From CAZPHU01 sp964586285 (lineage in GTDB: Bacteria; Fibrobacterota; Chitinivibrionia; Chitinivibrionales; CAYFVL01), in NCBI GenBank assembly GCA_964586285.1, contig CAZPHU010000035.1:1-32770 (forward strand): a stretch of 32,770 bases of DNA. The letters are read 5' to 3'. This document shows positions 8,686 to 16,754 of the stretch, in pieces. The notes below the pieces were generated by a model that searched no databases, was not told the origin of the DNA, and saw only the letters and a program-made list of their open reading frames with translations. The translations under genes and the position numbers were made by a program. Positions within the stretch are counted from its first letter, which is position 1, and every line of letters begins with the position of its first letter.

Positions 8686-10116
8686 TTAATTTTCACCGAT
8701 CCTCTTTATTCTAAGGAAGTTTGTCGCCCCTCTAACCGGGTTTGTACCACTTATTACAACCACCAAATCCCCCCTGTTTAGACCGTATTTGGCTTGAAGG
8801 ATTATTTCGGCTTCGGTGATGAGAGTAAGGATATTCTCCTGAAAAGAAAGCATTACCGCCCTGGTATTCCAGGCCAGTGATAATTGATTCGCGACCTTCT
8901 TTGAGGGGGTGAAAGCATAAATCGGACTCTGGTTTCTTACTTTGGCCATATAATAGGATGTATCGCCGCTTGTAGTAAAAAGAACTATCGGTACTCCTCC
9001 CAGATCTCGACCAGCCCGTTCGGCTGCCTCACAAACCGCATGTGGCGGATAACGCTCCTTTATTGATAAATCTACTGCATCGTGTTGATAAAAGGTGCTT
9101 TTCTCTGTTTCACATGCAATTTGGGACATCGTATGAACGGTCTCTACGACGTATTTACCCACTGCCGTTTCACCCGACAACATAACAGCATCCGTGCCGT
9201 CCAGAATTGCATTCGCGACGTCTGTCAATTCAGCGCGGGTGGGACGGGGCGAGTTTATCATCGATTCAAGCATCTGTGTAGCTACAATTACCAGCTTGCC
9301 TCGCTGTCCAGCCTGTCGTATGAACTGCTTCTGAAGTACCGGTATTCTGAAGGGTGATGTTTCTACACCCAAGTCTCCCCGAGCAACCATGATACCCTCG
9401 CATTGCTCCAGAATTTCTTGAATATTTTCCAGAGCCTCGGGTTTCTCGATTTTTGCGATCACCTTAAATCTGTCGCTTTTTTCTCCAAGCTGCTTTTTAA
9501 GCAGTTCCAAGTCCTGACCACGACGAACAAAAGAAAGGGCAATGTAGTCAATGTCCTGCTCCAAAATAAATTCTAGATCCTCTTTATCCTTATCTGTCAG
9601 AGCAGGTACACTTAATTTGGTTCCGGGGAAATTCACACCCTTGTGCGAGCTGTAATCGCCGGTGTTCTGAACCACACATAAAACCCGTCCCTCATTTTTA
9701 TTCACCTCCCGCACGCTCAGACGCACAGCCCCATCGTTGATCAGTATATCCTGTCCGGCTTCAACCTCATCAACAAGTCTTTCGTAACTTATTGATATAA
9801 TCTGTTCAGAGCATAAAACCCGTAAATCCGAAACGAGTGTTACCCGGCTGCCCTTTTTTAGATTAACGGTTTGATTTTCAGCAGTTTTGCCAGTGCGGAT
9901 CTTTGGTCCCTGCAAATCCGCCAATATACCAACATATGTATCTCTTCGATTAGCCTCGGAACGAATAGTGGCTATTACCTGCGCATGCAATGAATGTTTC
10001 CCGTGTGAGAAATTTAGCCTGAAGACATTCACTCCGGCCTCAATCAGTTTACCGACGACTTCCGCCGAATTGCTTGCAGGCCCTATGGTTGCGACAATTT
10101 TGGTTTTGCGCTCCAT
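8686..10116 (-). CDS. pyk: pyruvate kinase
   Basis: This 476-residue protein matches pyruvate kinase along its full length. It starts MERKTKIVATIGPAS with RLNFSHG and ADLQGPKIRTG, which are typical of the first part of the barrel. The active-site stretch VIAKIEKPEALENI and MVARGDLGVE follow, then QMLESMI and DAVMLSGETAVGKYVVETV. The C-terminal allosteric domain ends the protein. It converts phosphoenolpyruvate and ADP to pyruvate and ATP in the cytoplasm. A strong GGGAGGGG site lies 6 bases ahead of the ATG. It appears to be a single-gene unit, divergent from the CBS protein. Its product, pyruvate, is the substrate of the IlvB encoded further right. Confidence 0.97.
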   Translation of the reverse strand: MERKTKIVATIGPASNSAEVVGKLIEAGVNVFRLNFSHGKHSLHAQVIATIRSEANRRDTYVGILADLQGPKIRTGKTAENQTVNLKKGSRVTLVSDLRVLCSEQIISISYERLVDEVEAGQDILINDGAVRLSVREVNKNEGRVLCVVQNTGDYSSHKGVNFPGTKLSVPALTDKDKEDLEFILEQDIDYIALSFVRRGQDLELLKKQLGEKSDRFKVIAKIEKPEALENIQEILEQCEGIMVARGDLGVETSPFRIPVLQKQFIRQAGQRGKLVIVATQMLESMINSPRPTRAELTDVANAILDGTDAVMLSGETAVGKYVVETVHTMSQIACETEKSTFYQHDAVDLSIKERYPPHAVCEAAERAGRDLGGVPIVLFTTSGDTSYYMAKVRNQSPIYAFTPSKKVANQLSLAWNTRAVMLSFQENILTLITEAEIILQAKYGLNRGDLVVVISGTNPVRGATNFLRIKRIGEN

Positions 10117-10371
10117 GATGATCCCCTCCCGTCACCAATGCCTTCGATTTGGTTGACTAATTTAACAGAGTAAAGTGCCCGTGTTGTTTCCCAAAAAACC
10201 TTTCACCGCGTTCTCAATCACAAATGGCTTTGAAAAAATATAATGTGAAAGGCTTCAGCAGTAAAGTCGACTCCGGATCTTAATGAAGGATCCAAACAAT
10301 TTAGCGGCATGGTTTTTGTATGACAGATGAGACAGATGTGTGCGCGTTGACGCCTTCACAAGGGGTTGGGA

Positions 10372-10752
10372 GTGCAAGTACGACATATTATGACCACGGT
10401 GGTTGGTGGAGTCCAAGAATCCGATAGTGTTCAAAAAGCCGCCGAGAAAATGAAAATTCTGAATATAGGTCTTCTGCCTGTGTTCAGAGGTGAAGATATC
10501 GTTGGGATGATAAGCGACCATGATATAACATTCAGGTCTGTTGCGAAGGGGGATGATCCGACCAAAACCTCTGTTGGTGAAATTATGATTCCCGAGATTA
10601 TTTCCTGTTCGGAAGAAATCAGCATCCGGCAAGCGGCGATGCTTATGGATGAGAAGGGAGTGAAGCGCCTTTTGGTAACAGATAGGAAAGGTAATCTGGT
10701 GGGAATAGTCTCATTGAGGGATTTGGTGGCCGTTATGGGAGCGACGGCCTGA
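10372..10752 (+). CDS. small protein of two CBS domains
   Basis: This is a stand-alone Bateman module of about 126 residues. Two CBS repeats are seen: VRHIMTTVVGGVQESDSV...VGMISDHDITFR, and VGEIMIPEIISCSEEISIRQAA...LVGIVSLRDLVAV. Such modules bind adenine nucleotides such as AMP or ATP and act as energy sensors, often on a partner protein. I chose the GTG at 10372 because AAGGGG ends 6 bases before it. The TTG two codons upstream would have that site directly against it. Family members begin with MxVRxIM, which also fits the GTG. No partner gene is adjacent, so its role is unknown. Confidence 0.9.
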   Translation: MQVRHIMTTVVGGVQESDSVQKAAEKMKILNIGLLPVFRGEDIVGMISDHDITFRSVAKGDDPTKTSVGEIMIPEIISCSEEISIRQAAMLMDEKGVKRLLVTDRKGNLVGIVSLRDLVAVMGATA

Positions 10753-11049
10753 GTAAAGCCTTGATCCGTATCTGAGTAGCACAGAGTACATCCGCTTGTA
10801 TCGAAATCTTCCATTTCCCCTTGCTGTTTAATTGTCCTGATGAAAATCATTTCGCAAATTTGAAATAAAACACCCGAGATTTGAACCATCTGTTAACCTG
10901 TCAAACTCCTAATCTTCAGTTTAAGATTGGGGCATACAAGTTGCTGTTAGAATGGAAGATATTTTTAAAACACCTTTTACACGGATACCCACATCATTAC
11001 ATATCAGATAGGAAAAAGGAAGCTGGAATAAATATGAAAGGGATATCAC
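10753..11049. other. intergenic region before the DHH phosphoesterase
   Basis: About 300 bases hold the end of the CBS unit and the presumed promoter of the DHH gene. No terminator hairpin or RNA element was recognised. A plus-strand frame starting at 10881 that runs into the next gene has no ribosome-binding site and looks spurious. Confidence 0.4.
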
Positions 11050-12153
11050 ATGAAATTATTAGTCGATCAACAACAGACGACTAAAACTATCGAAACCATC
11101 AGATACATCGTATTAAATGCTCAAACGATTGGTATCTGTGGACATATTAATCCCGACGGTGACAGTATCGGTTCTTTGCTTTCCTTAGGATACGGCTTGG
11201 AAAAACTGGGTAAAAAGGTGTTTATGCTCTCGGGTGATCCGGTTCCACAAAAGTATAGTCTCCTTCCAGGCGCCCACAGAATAAGCTCCGAAATTCCAGA
11301 TTTCCTCGATGTGGCTATCGCCGTGGACTGCGGCAGTTACGAGATGCTTGGCTCCATGAAAGATGCTTTTAATAAAGCTTCAATAACAGTTGAAATCGAT
11401 CATCACCCATCCAGAAAGTCGTTTGCCGATTATAGCTGGGTGGATACAAGAGCCGCCGCTGTGGGCGAGATTATTTACCATTTTTTGGGTCTGCTCAGTA
11501 TCCGGATAGATGAAGATATTGCTCAAAACATCCTAACCTCAATCATCGTCGAAACGAACTCTTTTCGCATTCCCCATATTCGTCCTCAGACTTTTGACAT
11601 CTGCAGCCGATTGATGAAAGCTGGAGCCGACTTTCACGAACTTGCGGAACGTGTACTTTGGATAAAAAAGCGAGAGGCCGCACAATTGACCGGCATTTGT
11701 ATGGCACGAGCCAAGATCCTGTGCGAGGGTAAGCTGATGTGGTCGATTGTAACCCATAAGGACTTAAAAAACACAGGTGCCGATGAGACGGATGTAGATC
11801 CCGTTGTTGATAAGATGCAGGCCATAGAGGGTGTTGAGCTGGCAATTCTTTTTCGTCAAAAAAACAAAAAGTATCTGAGAGTAAGTTTCCGTTCGCGAGA
11901 AGGAATCAACGTTGCGAATCTCGCCGAAATCTTCGGAGGCGGAGGGCATTATACTGTTGCGGGATGTTTGGTTAAAAATAAAAGAAGTATTCGCCTTCAG
12001 ATAATTCGCTACGCCCAAAAATACATACAATCCGCAAAAAGCCGGCCACCGGCCGTCTCACTCAGGCTCCACCCTAAAAGAACCTCACCAAAGAAGTCGT
12101 CGCAATACATTGATTTGGAAGCTGAAATGGTAGAAAAGGCGGTTCTCGGATAA
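11050..12153 (+). CDS. nrnA: DHH/DHHA1 phosphoesterase, NrnA-like oligoribonuclease / pAp phosphatase
   Basis: This 367-residue protein has the DHH phosphoesterase order. Motif I is GHINPDGDSIGS (31-42), motif II is AVDCGS (91-96), and the DHH motif is EIDHHPS (115-121). The C-terminal DHHA1 domain has FGGGGHYTVAGC (295-306). NrnA proteins degrade 2-5 base RNAs to mononucleotides and dephosphorylate 3'-phosphoadenosine 5'-phosphate, using Mn. One oddity is that the motif after DHH, usually a TDTGxF-like sequence with a metal-binding Asp, reads IVETNSF (166-172), with Glu in the Asp place. The C-terminus carries an extra basic tail of about 40 residues (SRPPAVSLRLHPKRTSPKK). AAAGGG lies 7 bases before the ATG. 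The gene converges on the Nudix gene with only 7 bases between stops. Confidence 0.88.
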   Translation: MKLLVDQQQTTKTIETIRYIVLNAQTIGICGHINPDGDSIGSLLSLGYGLEKLGKKVFMLSGDPVPQKYSLLPGAHRISSEIPDFLDVAIAVDCGSYEMLGSMKDAFNKASITVEIDHHPSRKSFADYSWVDTRAAAVGEIIYHFLGLLSIRIDEDIAQNILTSIIVETNSFRIPHIRPQTFDICSRLMKAGADFHELAERVLWIKKREAAQLTGICMARAKILCEGKLMWSIVTHKDLKNTGADETDVDPVVDKMQAIEGVELAILFRQKNKKYLRVSFRSREGINVANLAEIFGGGGHYTVAGCLVKNKRSIRLQIIRYAQKYIQSAKSRPPAVSLRLHPKRTSPKKSSQYIDLEAEMVEKAVLG

Positions 12154-12160
12154 CAATCAG

Positions 12161-12643
12161 CTAATCAGTTTCAGCATGCAAATCTTCAATTTCGCCTCTA
12201 CACTCCTCGACAAGATACTTTTGTTCGGGCCAAAAAAAGGAGGGTAGAGCATCTAAGGGAAACCACCATAGTTCATATCTGTGAAACTTGTCGGTTGGAA
12301 AGGCTTCCTTTTGATGGGTTAAGAACAGGAAATAATGAATCTCTTTCCAGACATTTTTCTTCAAACCAAGCCGCTCTTGAACTTTCAGTTCCTTTATCAG
12401 ATCCAATCGCTCGATTCCCGTCTCCTCAAGAATCTCACGAACAGCGGTATCCTCCAATGTCTCCCCCTCTTCCACCTCACCTTTTGGTAAAAATAAGAAA
12501 GGTGATTTATCCTCTCGCACAAAACCGACACAGATTTTTCCTTGCTCCATCCTTGTAACCACTCCTCCGGCACAAACACATGATTTGATACCGGAAGGTT
12601 TAATATACCAGGTATTATCGATAATTTGGTTTCGTCCGTGCAC
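12161..12643 (-). CDS. Nudix hydrolase
   Basis: This 160-residue protein has a perfect Nudix box at residues 55-77 (GEVEEGETLEDTAVREIL, then EETGI), the Mg-binding helix-loop-helix of this family. The N-terminal strand CAGGVVTRMEQGKICVGFV and the LPKGEVEEGE approach resemble the Ap4A-hydrolase/MutT-like branch that cleaves dinucleoside polyphosphates. Substrate cannot be told from sequence alone. The start is taken as the GTG at 12643, which follows an AAAGGA site by about 9 bases. A promoter candidate lies about 45 bases upstream. Its stop is 7 bases from that of the convergent DHH gene. Confidence 0.88.
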   Translation of the reverse strand: MHGRNQIIDNTWYIKPSGIKSCVCAGGVVTRMEQGKICVGFVREDKSPFLFLPKGEVEEGETLEDTAVREILEETGIERLDLIKELKVQERLGLKKNVWKEIHYFLFLTHQKEAFPTDKFHRYELWWFPLDALPSFFWPEQKYLVEECRGEIEDLHAETD

Positions 12644-12687
12644 GTTTTTCTTTCCTTTCTCTACCCCCTAAAACGACTGTTCTAAAA

Positions 12688-12715
12688 ACTATAATGAGTT
12701 TTGCAACAAACGCAA
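12688..12715 (-). promoter_or_regulatory. candidate sigma-70 promoter of the Nudix gene
   Basis: TTGCGT (12710-12715) and TATAGT (12688-12693) on the minus strand are separated by 16 bases. Both boxes are close to the consensus and the distance to the GTG start is suitable. Confidence 0.5.
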
Positions 12716-12790
12716 ATGAGAATGCCGACAATATTCACGTGAGGATGAATGTCAGCCCTAACCTTCACGTTGGCAGGATTGTTGCTTAAT

Positions 12791-12832
12791 TTTTGCTTTT
12801 TTCAAAAAAAGTGTAGCGAAAAACAAGCAAAA
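12791..12832 (+). repeat. AT-rich inverted repeat upstream of the receiver gene
   Basis: TTTTGCTTTTTTC (12791-12803) can pair with GAAAAACAAGCAAAA (12818-12832): 8 and 5 base pairs around a 2-base bulge, with a 14-base loop. It lies about 115 bases before the receiver gene in the divergent intergenic region (12644-12947). It could be an operator or a weak RNA hairpin; no T-run follows. The rest of this 304-base region holds only the Nudix promoter candidate. Confidence 0.4.
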
Positions 12833-12947
12833 TTCTTAGATTCATCTTTAGTATTACCCTGACAAACAAATTGAATTACGTTCGGAACCGTAATCTTTTT
12901 TCAGCTGCTTCAAGTCTCGAAACAACAGAAATTGAAAGGAATCGCAA

Positions 12948-13331
12948 ATGCCTTCTGATAAAATTCTCATCATAGATGATGATCCCAACATAAGAACTCT
13001 TCTGGAGGTCAATCTGACAGCTCGCGGATATCAGGTTGAGACCGCATCCGATGGTGAGGACGGTATGGAGTTATTAGTGCGTTTACAACCGGATCTGGTG
13101 ATTCTCGACCTTATGATGCATGAGTTCAACGGATGGGAAGTATGCAGGTTTATTCGGGAGGACCCGGTACTGGAGAAGACCCGCGTTCTCATTTTGACAG
13201 CCCGAGACTCCGAAGAAGAAAAAAGGGCGGCACTGGAATTTGGCGGAGCCAATAGGTACATCACAAAACCTTTTGAAATGGACCTGTTACTCAACTCAAT
13301 TTCTGAAATGCTTTCCACACCGGCATCCTGA
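12948..13331 (+). CDS. stand-alone receiver (CheY-like) response regulator
   Basis: This 127-residue protein is one receiver domain. The acidic pocket is IIDDDP (8-13), phospho-Asp 54 is in LVILDLMM, the conserved Thr is in LILTAR, and the Lys is in YITKPF. There is no output domain, so it must act by binding a partner, as CheY or the Spo0F-type relay proteins do. AAAGGA sits about 8 bases before the ATG. It could accept phosphate from the Hpt protein or CheA encoded at 569-8236, which have no cheY beside them, but no direct link is seen. The RPDLVILDLMM/GWEVCR context is more like DNA-binding-regulator receivers than flagellar CheY. Confidence 0.9.
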   Translation: MPSDKILIIDDDPNIRTLLEVNLTARGYQVETASDGEDGMELLVRLQPDLVILDLMMHEFNGWEVCRFIREDPVLEKTRVLILTARDSEEEKRAALEFGGANRYITKPFEMDLLLNSISEMLSTPAS

Positions 13332-13410
13332 AAGATATGCCTTGAGTGTGAAAGTTTGCCTTCCTTATAGCAAAAATATTTATAAGCACGATTTGGCAAT
13401 CCAAAAGGTT

Positions 13411-14064
13411 TTACCCAATTACCACACGCATCAGTGATACCGACTTAAAACTGTGCGTTAAATCCACCAAAGCATATTCGGCCCAGGGGAGAATCCGGGG
13501 TACTTTTTTAAAAGGATAGGCCTCAAAAGGCATCCCGACACTTCCAGGATTGATGATATATTTGCGCTGAAAACGTCGTGCATTCTGTACATGTATATGC
13601 CCACCTGCAATCACATCAGCTTCTTCACTATGGAAGATTTCATCCAACTGCTCATCGCTTGCTGTGGGTAACAGTTCTTCGGTATTTGACCGCGGAGTAC
13701 CATGAAAGCAGTATAATGAGCGCTTTCCATGTCTGATCCTTAGAGTAGGTTTGAAAGTGGCAATAAATACCAGATCACTTTCTCTTAGCTGTTGCACACA
13801 CCTCTCTACTCCATCGATCACAAATGGAACGTCGGTATAGTTTTTGATAAGTTCAGGTTTCAACAGAAACTCATCATGATTTCCCATAACACATTCAAAG
13901 TGCATCTCTTCAAGACGATCTATTACCTCGCGCGGCTTAGGCCCCAGTGTTGCCACATCTCCCAGCGAAACAACACGATCAACATCATACTTCTGTAAAT
14001 CATCAATCACTGCGTTCAGGCGATCAATGTGCCCATGAATATCGGATAGTACAGCAATACGCAT
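13411..14064 (-). CDS. YfcE/MJ0936-like metallophosphoesterase
   Basis: This 217-residue calcineurin-like phosphoesterase has the metal-ligand motifs in order: SDIHGH (7-12), GDVATLGP (35-42), MGNHDE (60-65), FHGTPR and GGHIHVQ. Family members bind two divalent metals and hydrolyse phosphomonoesters or diesters; the GDVATLGPxP pattern is typical of the MJ0936/YfcE group. The substrate is unknown. The start MRIAVLSDIHG fits the family, with only a weak AGCAGG upstream. It converges on the receiver gene with 79 bases between them. Confidence 0.9.
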   Translation of the reverse strand: MRIAVLSDIHGHIDRLNAVIDDLQKYDVDRVVSLGDVATLGPKPREVIDRLEEMHFECVMGNHDEFLLKPELIKNYTDVPFVIDGVERCVQQLRESDLVFIATFKPTLRIRHGKRSLYCFHGTPRSNTEELLPTASDEQLDEIFHSEEADVIAGGHIHVQNARRFQRKYIINPGSVGMPFEAYPFKKVPRILPWAEYALVDLTHSFKSVSLMRVVIG

Positions 14065-14351
14065 CGGAAAAAACCTGCTTCTTGGACTGAATGTAAAAAG
14101 CCCTAACTCCGGATCAACACCAGATCATCAGTCATAGTATTTTTCTTTTTGATCAGCAGTAAAACACAGCGCTTGAAAAGAAGGTATTTGCTTGAGGCAA
14201 ATGGAAAAAAAAGATCCCCACCCCCTTTCATGACATCTTACACACTGAAAGGTCATACTCTTACAATTCCTGTTTAAGCGAGGGCGCAAAAAACTTCAAA
14301 CATAAAAAGATATATTCAGTTCTGTCCCAAGGCTGTGATCTTCGTCACATT

Positions 14352-15662
14352 CTACAAAGAGATTTCCAGGATAACCGAATCACCTACACTCTCGGTGTTT
14401 GAGTATGTTGAGAGTCGGTAAATGCTGGATCCTGCCCTGACGTACGCGTCATCTGCAGTAATAAGTATGCTGGGGTTTATCCCCTTATTCAATAAATAGG
14501 ATGCCAAAAGCAATGCCTGATCTTTTCTTGTTCCAAACCTGTATACCAAGACCTGATCGGCGATCATGAAGCGTTCTTTATAGTTGTAGTATATCGAACC
14601 CAGCCTCAGGTTTGTTTTCATCCAATCAAGAATCTGGGATGTAGAATCCATACGTTGGGAAAGGCTTTGGACAAGCGGTCCATCCGCTGAAACTTCCATA
14701 TACAGGCCCCTATCAGGTACCATGAGGCTGTGAAGTGCATAAGCAAGCTCAGGATTTTCGATTGTCCCAAACCGCAGAGGTAAATCGCGGTGCGTGATGT
14801 AATCAACCACATATGGAGAATCCAGTTTGAAAGGACGAATGCCCGATTCCTGCTTTATCTGATCAAGCAATGACAAATCTATTGAATATTCGGTAGAATT
14901 CAGATCGAATATCCCCGAATAGTAGTACCGATCATTGGCAAACCCGAAAAAGGTACTCTGCAGCCTGGGCTCATCCCCACGATCTAAACGATATATAGAT
15001 GTACTCTCAATTAAGTACAATCCCGGATAGGTATAAAACAAACCAATAGGTCGGCTGCCGTCTTCAAGCATAAATACGTTATGTGCGGAGGCTCCGTAAA
15101 TGCGCACAACTGAAAGAAGAAAATTTACCAGAGAAAGCGGTTTGCCTGTAATTCGTCCCGTATACACCGAGAGCCCCCACATTTCACTTGGGAGTAACTC
15201 CTTTCTTGTTGGTGCCCCCTTAACGCTTCCCCATGGATCCCCTTCGGATCGTCCCGCAAACTGTGACGACACCCGGGTATCGATGAGTGCATGCGAAGCC
15301 CACCTTTGCAGCCCTGCTGGGAACTGGTGCCTGAAATCCTCGATTCTGTTTAAAAGGTAGCCATTTGACATAAGGTCAAGCAGACCGGCTCTCATATATA
15401 ATGCCAGCAGCCGATAGTTGCCCATGAGATAATCATGATTCCGAACAATCATCTTTCGGGCAACGCTTCTATTATATGATCTACTCTCAGATCTGGTGTA
15501 CCTGTAGTTTTTCCACAGTTCACTCCCATCGTGAAACGGTTTAATCGCATCGCTCACCTGCGGCTGCATCAAAGAATCATCCGATGACGTTACGGAGGGA
15601 TGATAAAAACAGTTGATCATTAAAATAAGCGCATAAACCAGGTACAGTCTCACATCCGGCAT
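14352..15662 (-). CDS. secreted protein with degenerate transglutaminase-like segments
   Basis: This 436-residue protein begins with a hydrophobic segment (about 5-19), probably a signal peptide. A Cys at 18 is not in a good lipobox. The segment at about 376-417 (RFGTRKDQALLLASYLLNKG, then a beta-strand and AGSSIYRL) resembles the core of transglutaminase-like proteases, where GxCxDxAxLLxxLLxxxGI is usual, but the catalytic Cys is replaced. A second stretch at about 169-226 (TGKPLSLVNFLLSVVRIYGA ... ESTSIYRL) has the same helix-strand pattern and the same SIYRL ending. The protein may therefore contain two non-catalytic copies. A GGGGGAG site lies 4 bases before the ATG. It stands alone with long gaps on both sides. 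Function unknown; the fold call is inference. Confidence 0.6.
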   Translation of the reverse strand: MPDVRLYLVYALILMINCFYHPSVTSSDDSLMQPQVSDAIKPFHDGSELWKNYRYTRSESRSYNRSVARKMIVRNHDYLMGNYRLLALYMRAGLLDLMSNGYLLNRIEDFRHQFPAGLQRWASHALIDTRVSSQFAGRSEGDPWGSVKGAPTRKELLPSEMWGLSVYTGRITGKPLSLVNFLLSVVRIYGASAHNVFMLEDGSRPIGLFYTYPGLYLIESTSIYRLDRGDEPRLQSTFFGFANDRYYYSGIFDLNSTEYSIDLSLLDQIKQESGIRPFKLDSPYVVDYITHRDLPLRFGTIENPELAYALHSLMVPDRGLYMEVSADGPLVQSLSQRMDSTSQILDWMKTNLRLGSIYYNYKERFMIADQVLVYRFGTRKDQALLLASYLLNKGINPSILITADDAYVRAGSSIYRLSTYSNTESVGDSVILEISL

Positions 15663-16002
15663 TCACTCCCCCCTTTTTCTGCCTTTAAATATATCTGATT
15701 GCGCTTTGGATGTCTTAAGAATGGCCACTCTCGGGCTCTGGAGCTAAACAGATTGATTTGCCCGTTCGGGTAGTATGATGATAAGCAGGTTTGTGCTCAA
15801 ACAGGCACTTTCCCAATCTGTCATCTATATTGCCGCATCACTATTGCGACATTGCACCGGGGGTTTTAAATTCGGCGGCTTTGTAGAGGTAGACTATAGC
15901 AAAAGATTTTCTTGCATTTGCCGCCGAATATTTTCTGAGCCTCTCTCTGAGTCACCACAAGTGCAAAGCCGCTTTACATTAGGAAGCTGAAAGTAACCGA
16001 CA
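15663..16002. other. intergenic region with a long-looped inverted repeat
   Basis: These 340 bases lie between the oxidoreductase stop and the secreted-protein start. The only structure seen is the inverted repeat at 15870-15929, listed separately. No credible coding frame is present. Confidence 0.45.
15870..15929. repeat. perfect 10-base inverted repeat with 40-base loop
   Basis: ATTCGGCGGC at 15870-15879 and GCCGCCGAAT at 15920-15929 are exact reverse complements. The loop contains a weaker inner pairing (GCAAAA against TTCTTGC). It starts about 73 bases after the oxidoreductase stop codon. It could be part of that gene's 3' end or a protein-binding site; no T-run follows on either strand. 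Confidence 0.6.
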
Positions 16003-16623
16003 TTATACATGAGCCCTGATCTCCTCACGGGTAAGAGTTTTCCCGAACAAAACCCCTGAAGGGTCTTGTGCACGTGAATCGGCCAATGTTCCCAAATCAA
16101 AAGGCTCAAACCCCGCATCGCGAATAAGCTGTGCCGCCACCTTTTTGGCATTCTCATCATTACCCGCAAAAGGTACAGATATCGGATGTTGTGGGTCGTG
16201 GGCATATTTAAGCAAGTCTTTATAATATACGCTGCTGAATGCACGCACCACTCTGGCTTTGGGCAAGCGTTCCTGTGTCGCTTCACCCGATGCGACATTT
16301 CGTTCCAGTATATCAAGAGCAACCTCTCCGTCTCGCTGAGGAAAAGGATTCATGGCATCAAGAATAATTTTGTTTTTTGTGCATGCAATAATTTGCGGGA
16401 AGACATCGACGGTTGCCCCCATAGGAATTGCCAACAGGATAACATCCCCAAATTCGGCGGCTTGTCTGCAGGTCCCACCTTCGCCATTTTTACCAAGCCG
16501 ACTTACCTCGTAGGTTAGCTCCTCAGGATGTCGGGAACTTATCATGACCTTATGTCCGGCTTTAGCCCATAAACGCGCCAGCGTTCCACCAATATGCCCC
16601 GCGCCGATTATTCCGATATTCAT
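16003..16623 (-). CDS. NADP-binding oxidoreductase of the F420-dependent reductase (Fno-like) family
   Basis: This protein is about 206 residues long if the ATG at 16623 is used. AAAGGAGG lies 5 bases before it and the protein then starts with the Rossmann motif MNIGIIGAGHIGG. A longer frame upstream lacks this logic. The family pattern continues with ISSRHPEEL, EFGDVILLAIP, DAMNPF and RAFSSVYYKDL. Archaeal members reduce coenzyme F420 with NADPH, but many bacteria without F420 carry similar proteins of unknown role. It follows ilvB by 131 bases on the same strand and could be co-transcribed. It is not a ketol-acid reductoisomerase: that enzyme's C-terminal knotted domain is absent. Confidence 0.82.
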   Translation of the reverse strand: MNIGIIGAGHIGGTLARLWAKAGHKVMISSRHPEELTYEVSRLGKNGEGGTCRQAAEFGDVILLAIPMGATVDVFPQIIACTKNKIILDAMNPFPQRDGEVALDILERNVASGEATQERLPKARVVRAFSSVYYKDLLKYAHDPQHPISVPFAGNDENAKKVAAQLIRDAGFEPFDLGTLADSRAQDPSGVLFGKTLTREEIRAHV

Positions 16624-16689
16624 GGCTGCCTCCTTTAATAAAGATACACTCACAATACGCCTGCAAAAACCGTGCCGCGAGAACGCGAA

Positions 16690-16720
16690 GAACCGGGCAC
16701 CACAGATATTCGCCCGGTTC
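16690..16720 (-). repeat. inverted repeat between ilvB and the oxidoreductase
   Basis: GAACCGGGC and GCCCGGTTC form a perfect 9-base stem around a 13-base loop. It has no T-run, so it is not a classical terminator. It may be an RNA-processing or stability hairpin in the 131-base gap, or a weak terminator. A 14-base perfect palindrome, CTTGTTTAAACAAG, overlaps the ilvB stop at 16750-16763. Confidence 0.5.
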
Positions 16721-16754
16721 ACGGTTCATACAGGATTGGCTCATAAAAACTTGT

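Noticed and set aside
10366..10371. TTG start for the CBS protein
   Set aside because: The AAGGGG site would abut the TTG; the GTG two codons later has correct spacing and family-like N-terminus.
10881..11084. Small plus-strand frame overlapping the nrnA start
   Set aside because: Overlaps a well-supported gene start and lacks a ribosome-binding site.
14216..14262. Terminator after the transglutaminase-like gene
   Set aside because: CCTTTCA/TGAAAGG form a 7-pair stem and a T-run follows, but 11 bases separate stem and T-run, so it is not a good intrinsic terminator.
16003..16623. Evidence for coenzyme F420 use
   Set aside because: The family name derives from archaeal members; no F420 biosynthesis gene is in the window and many bacteria lacking F420 carry it.
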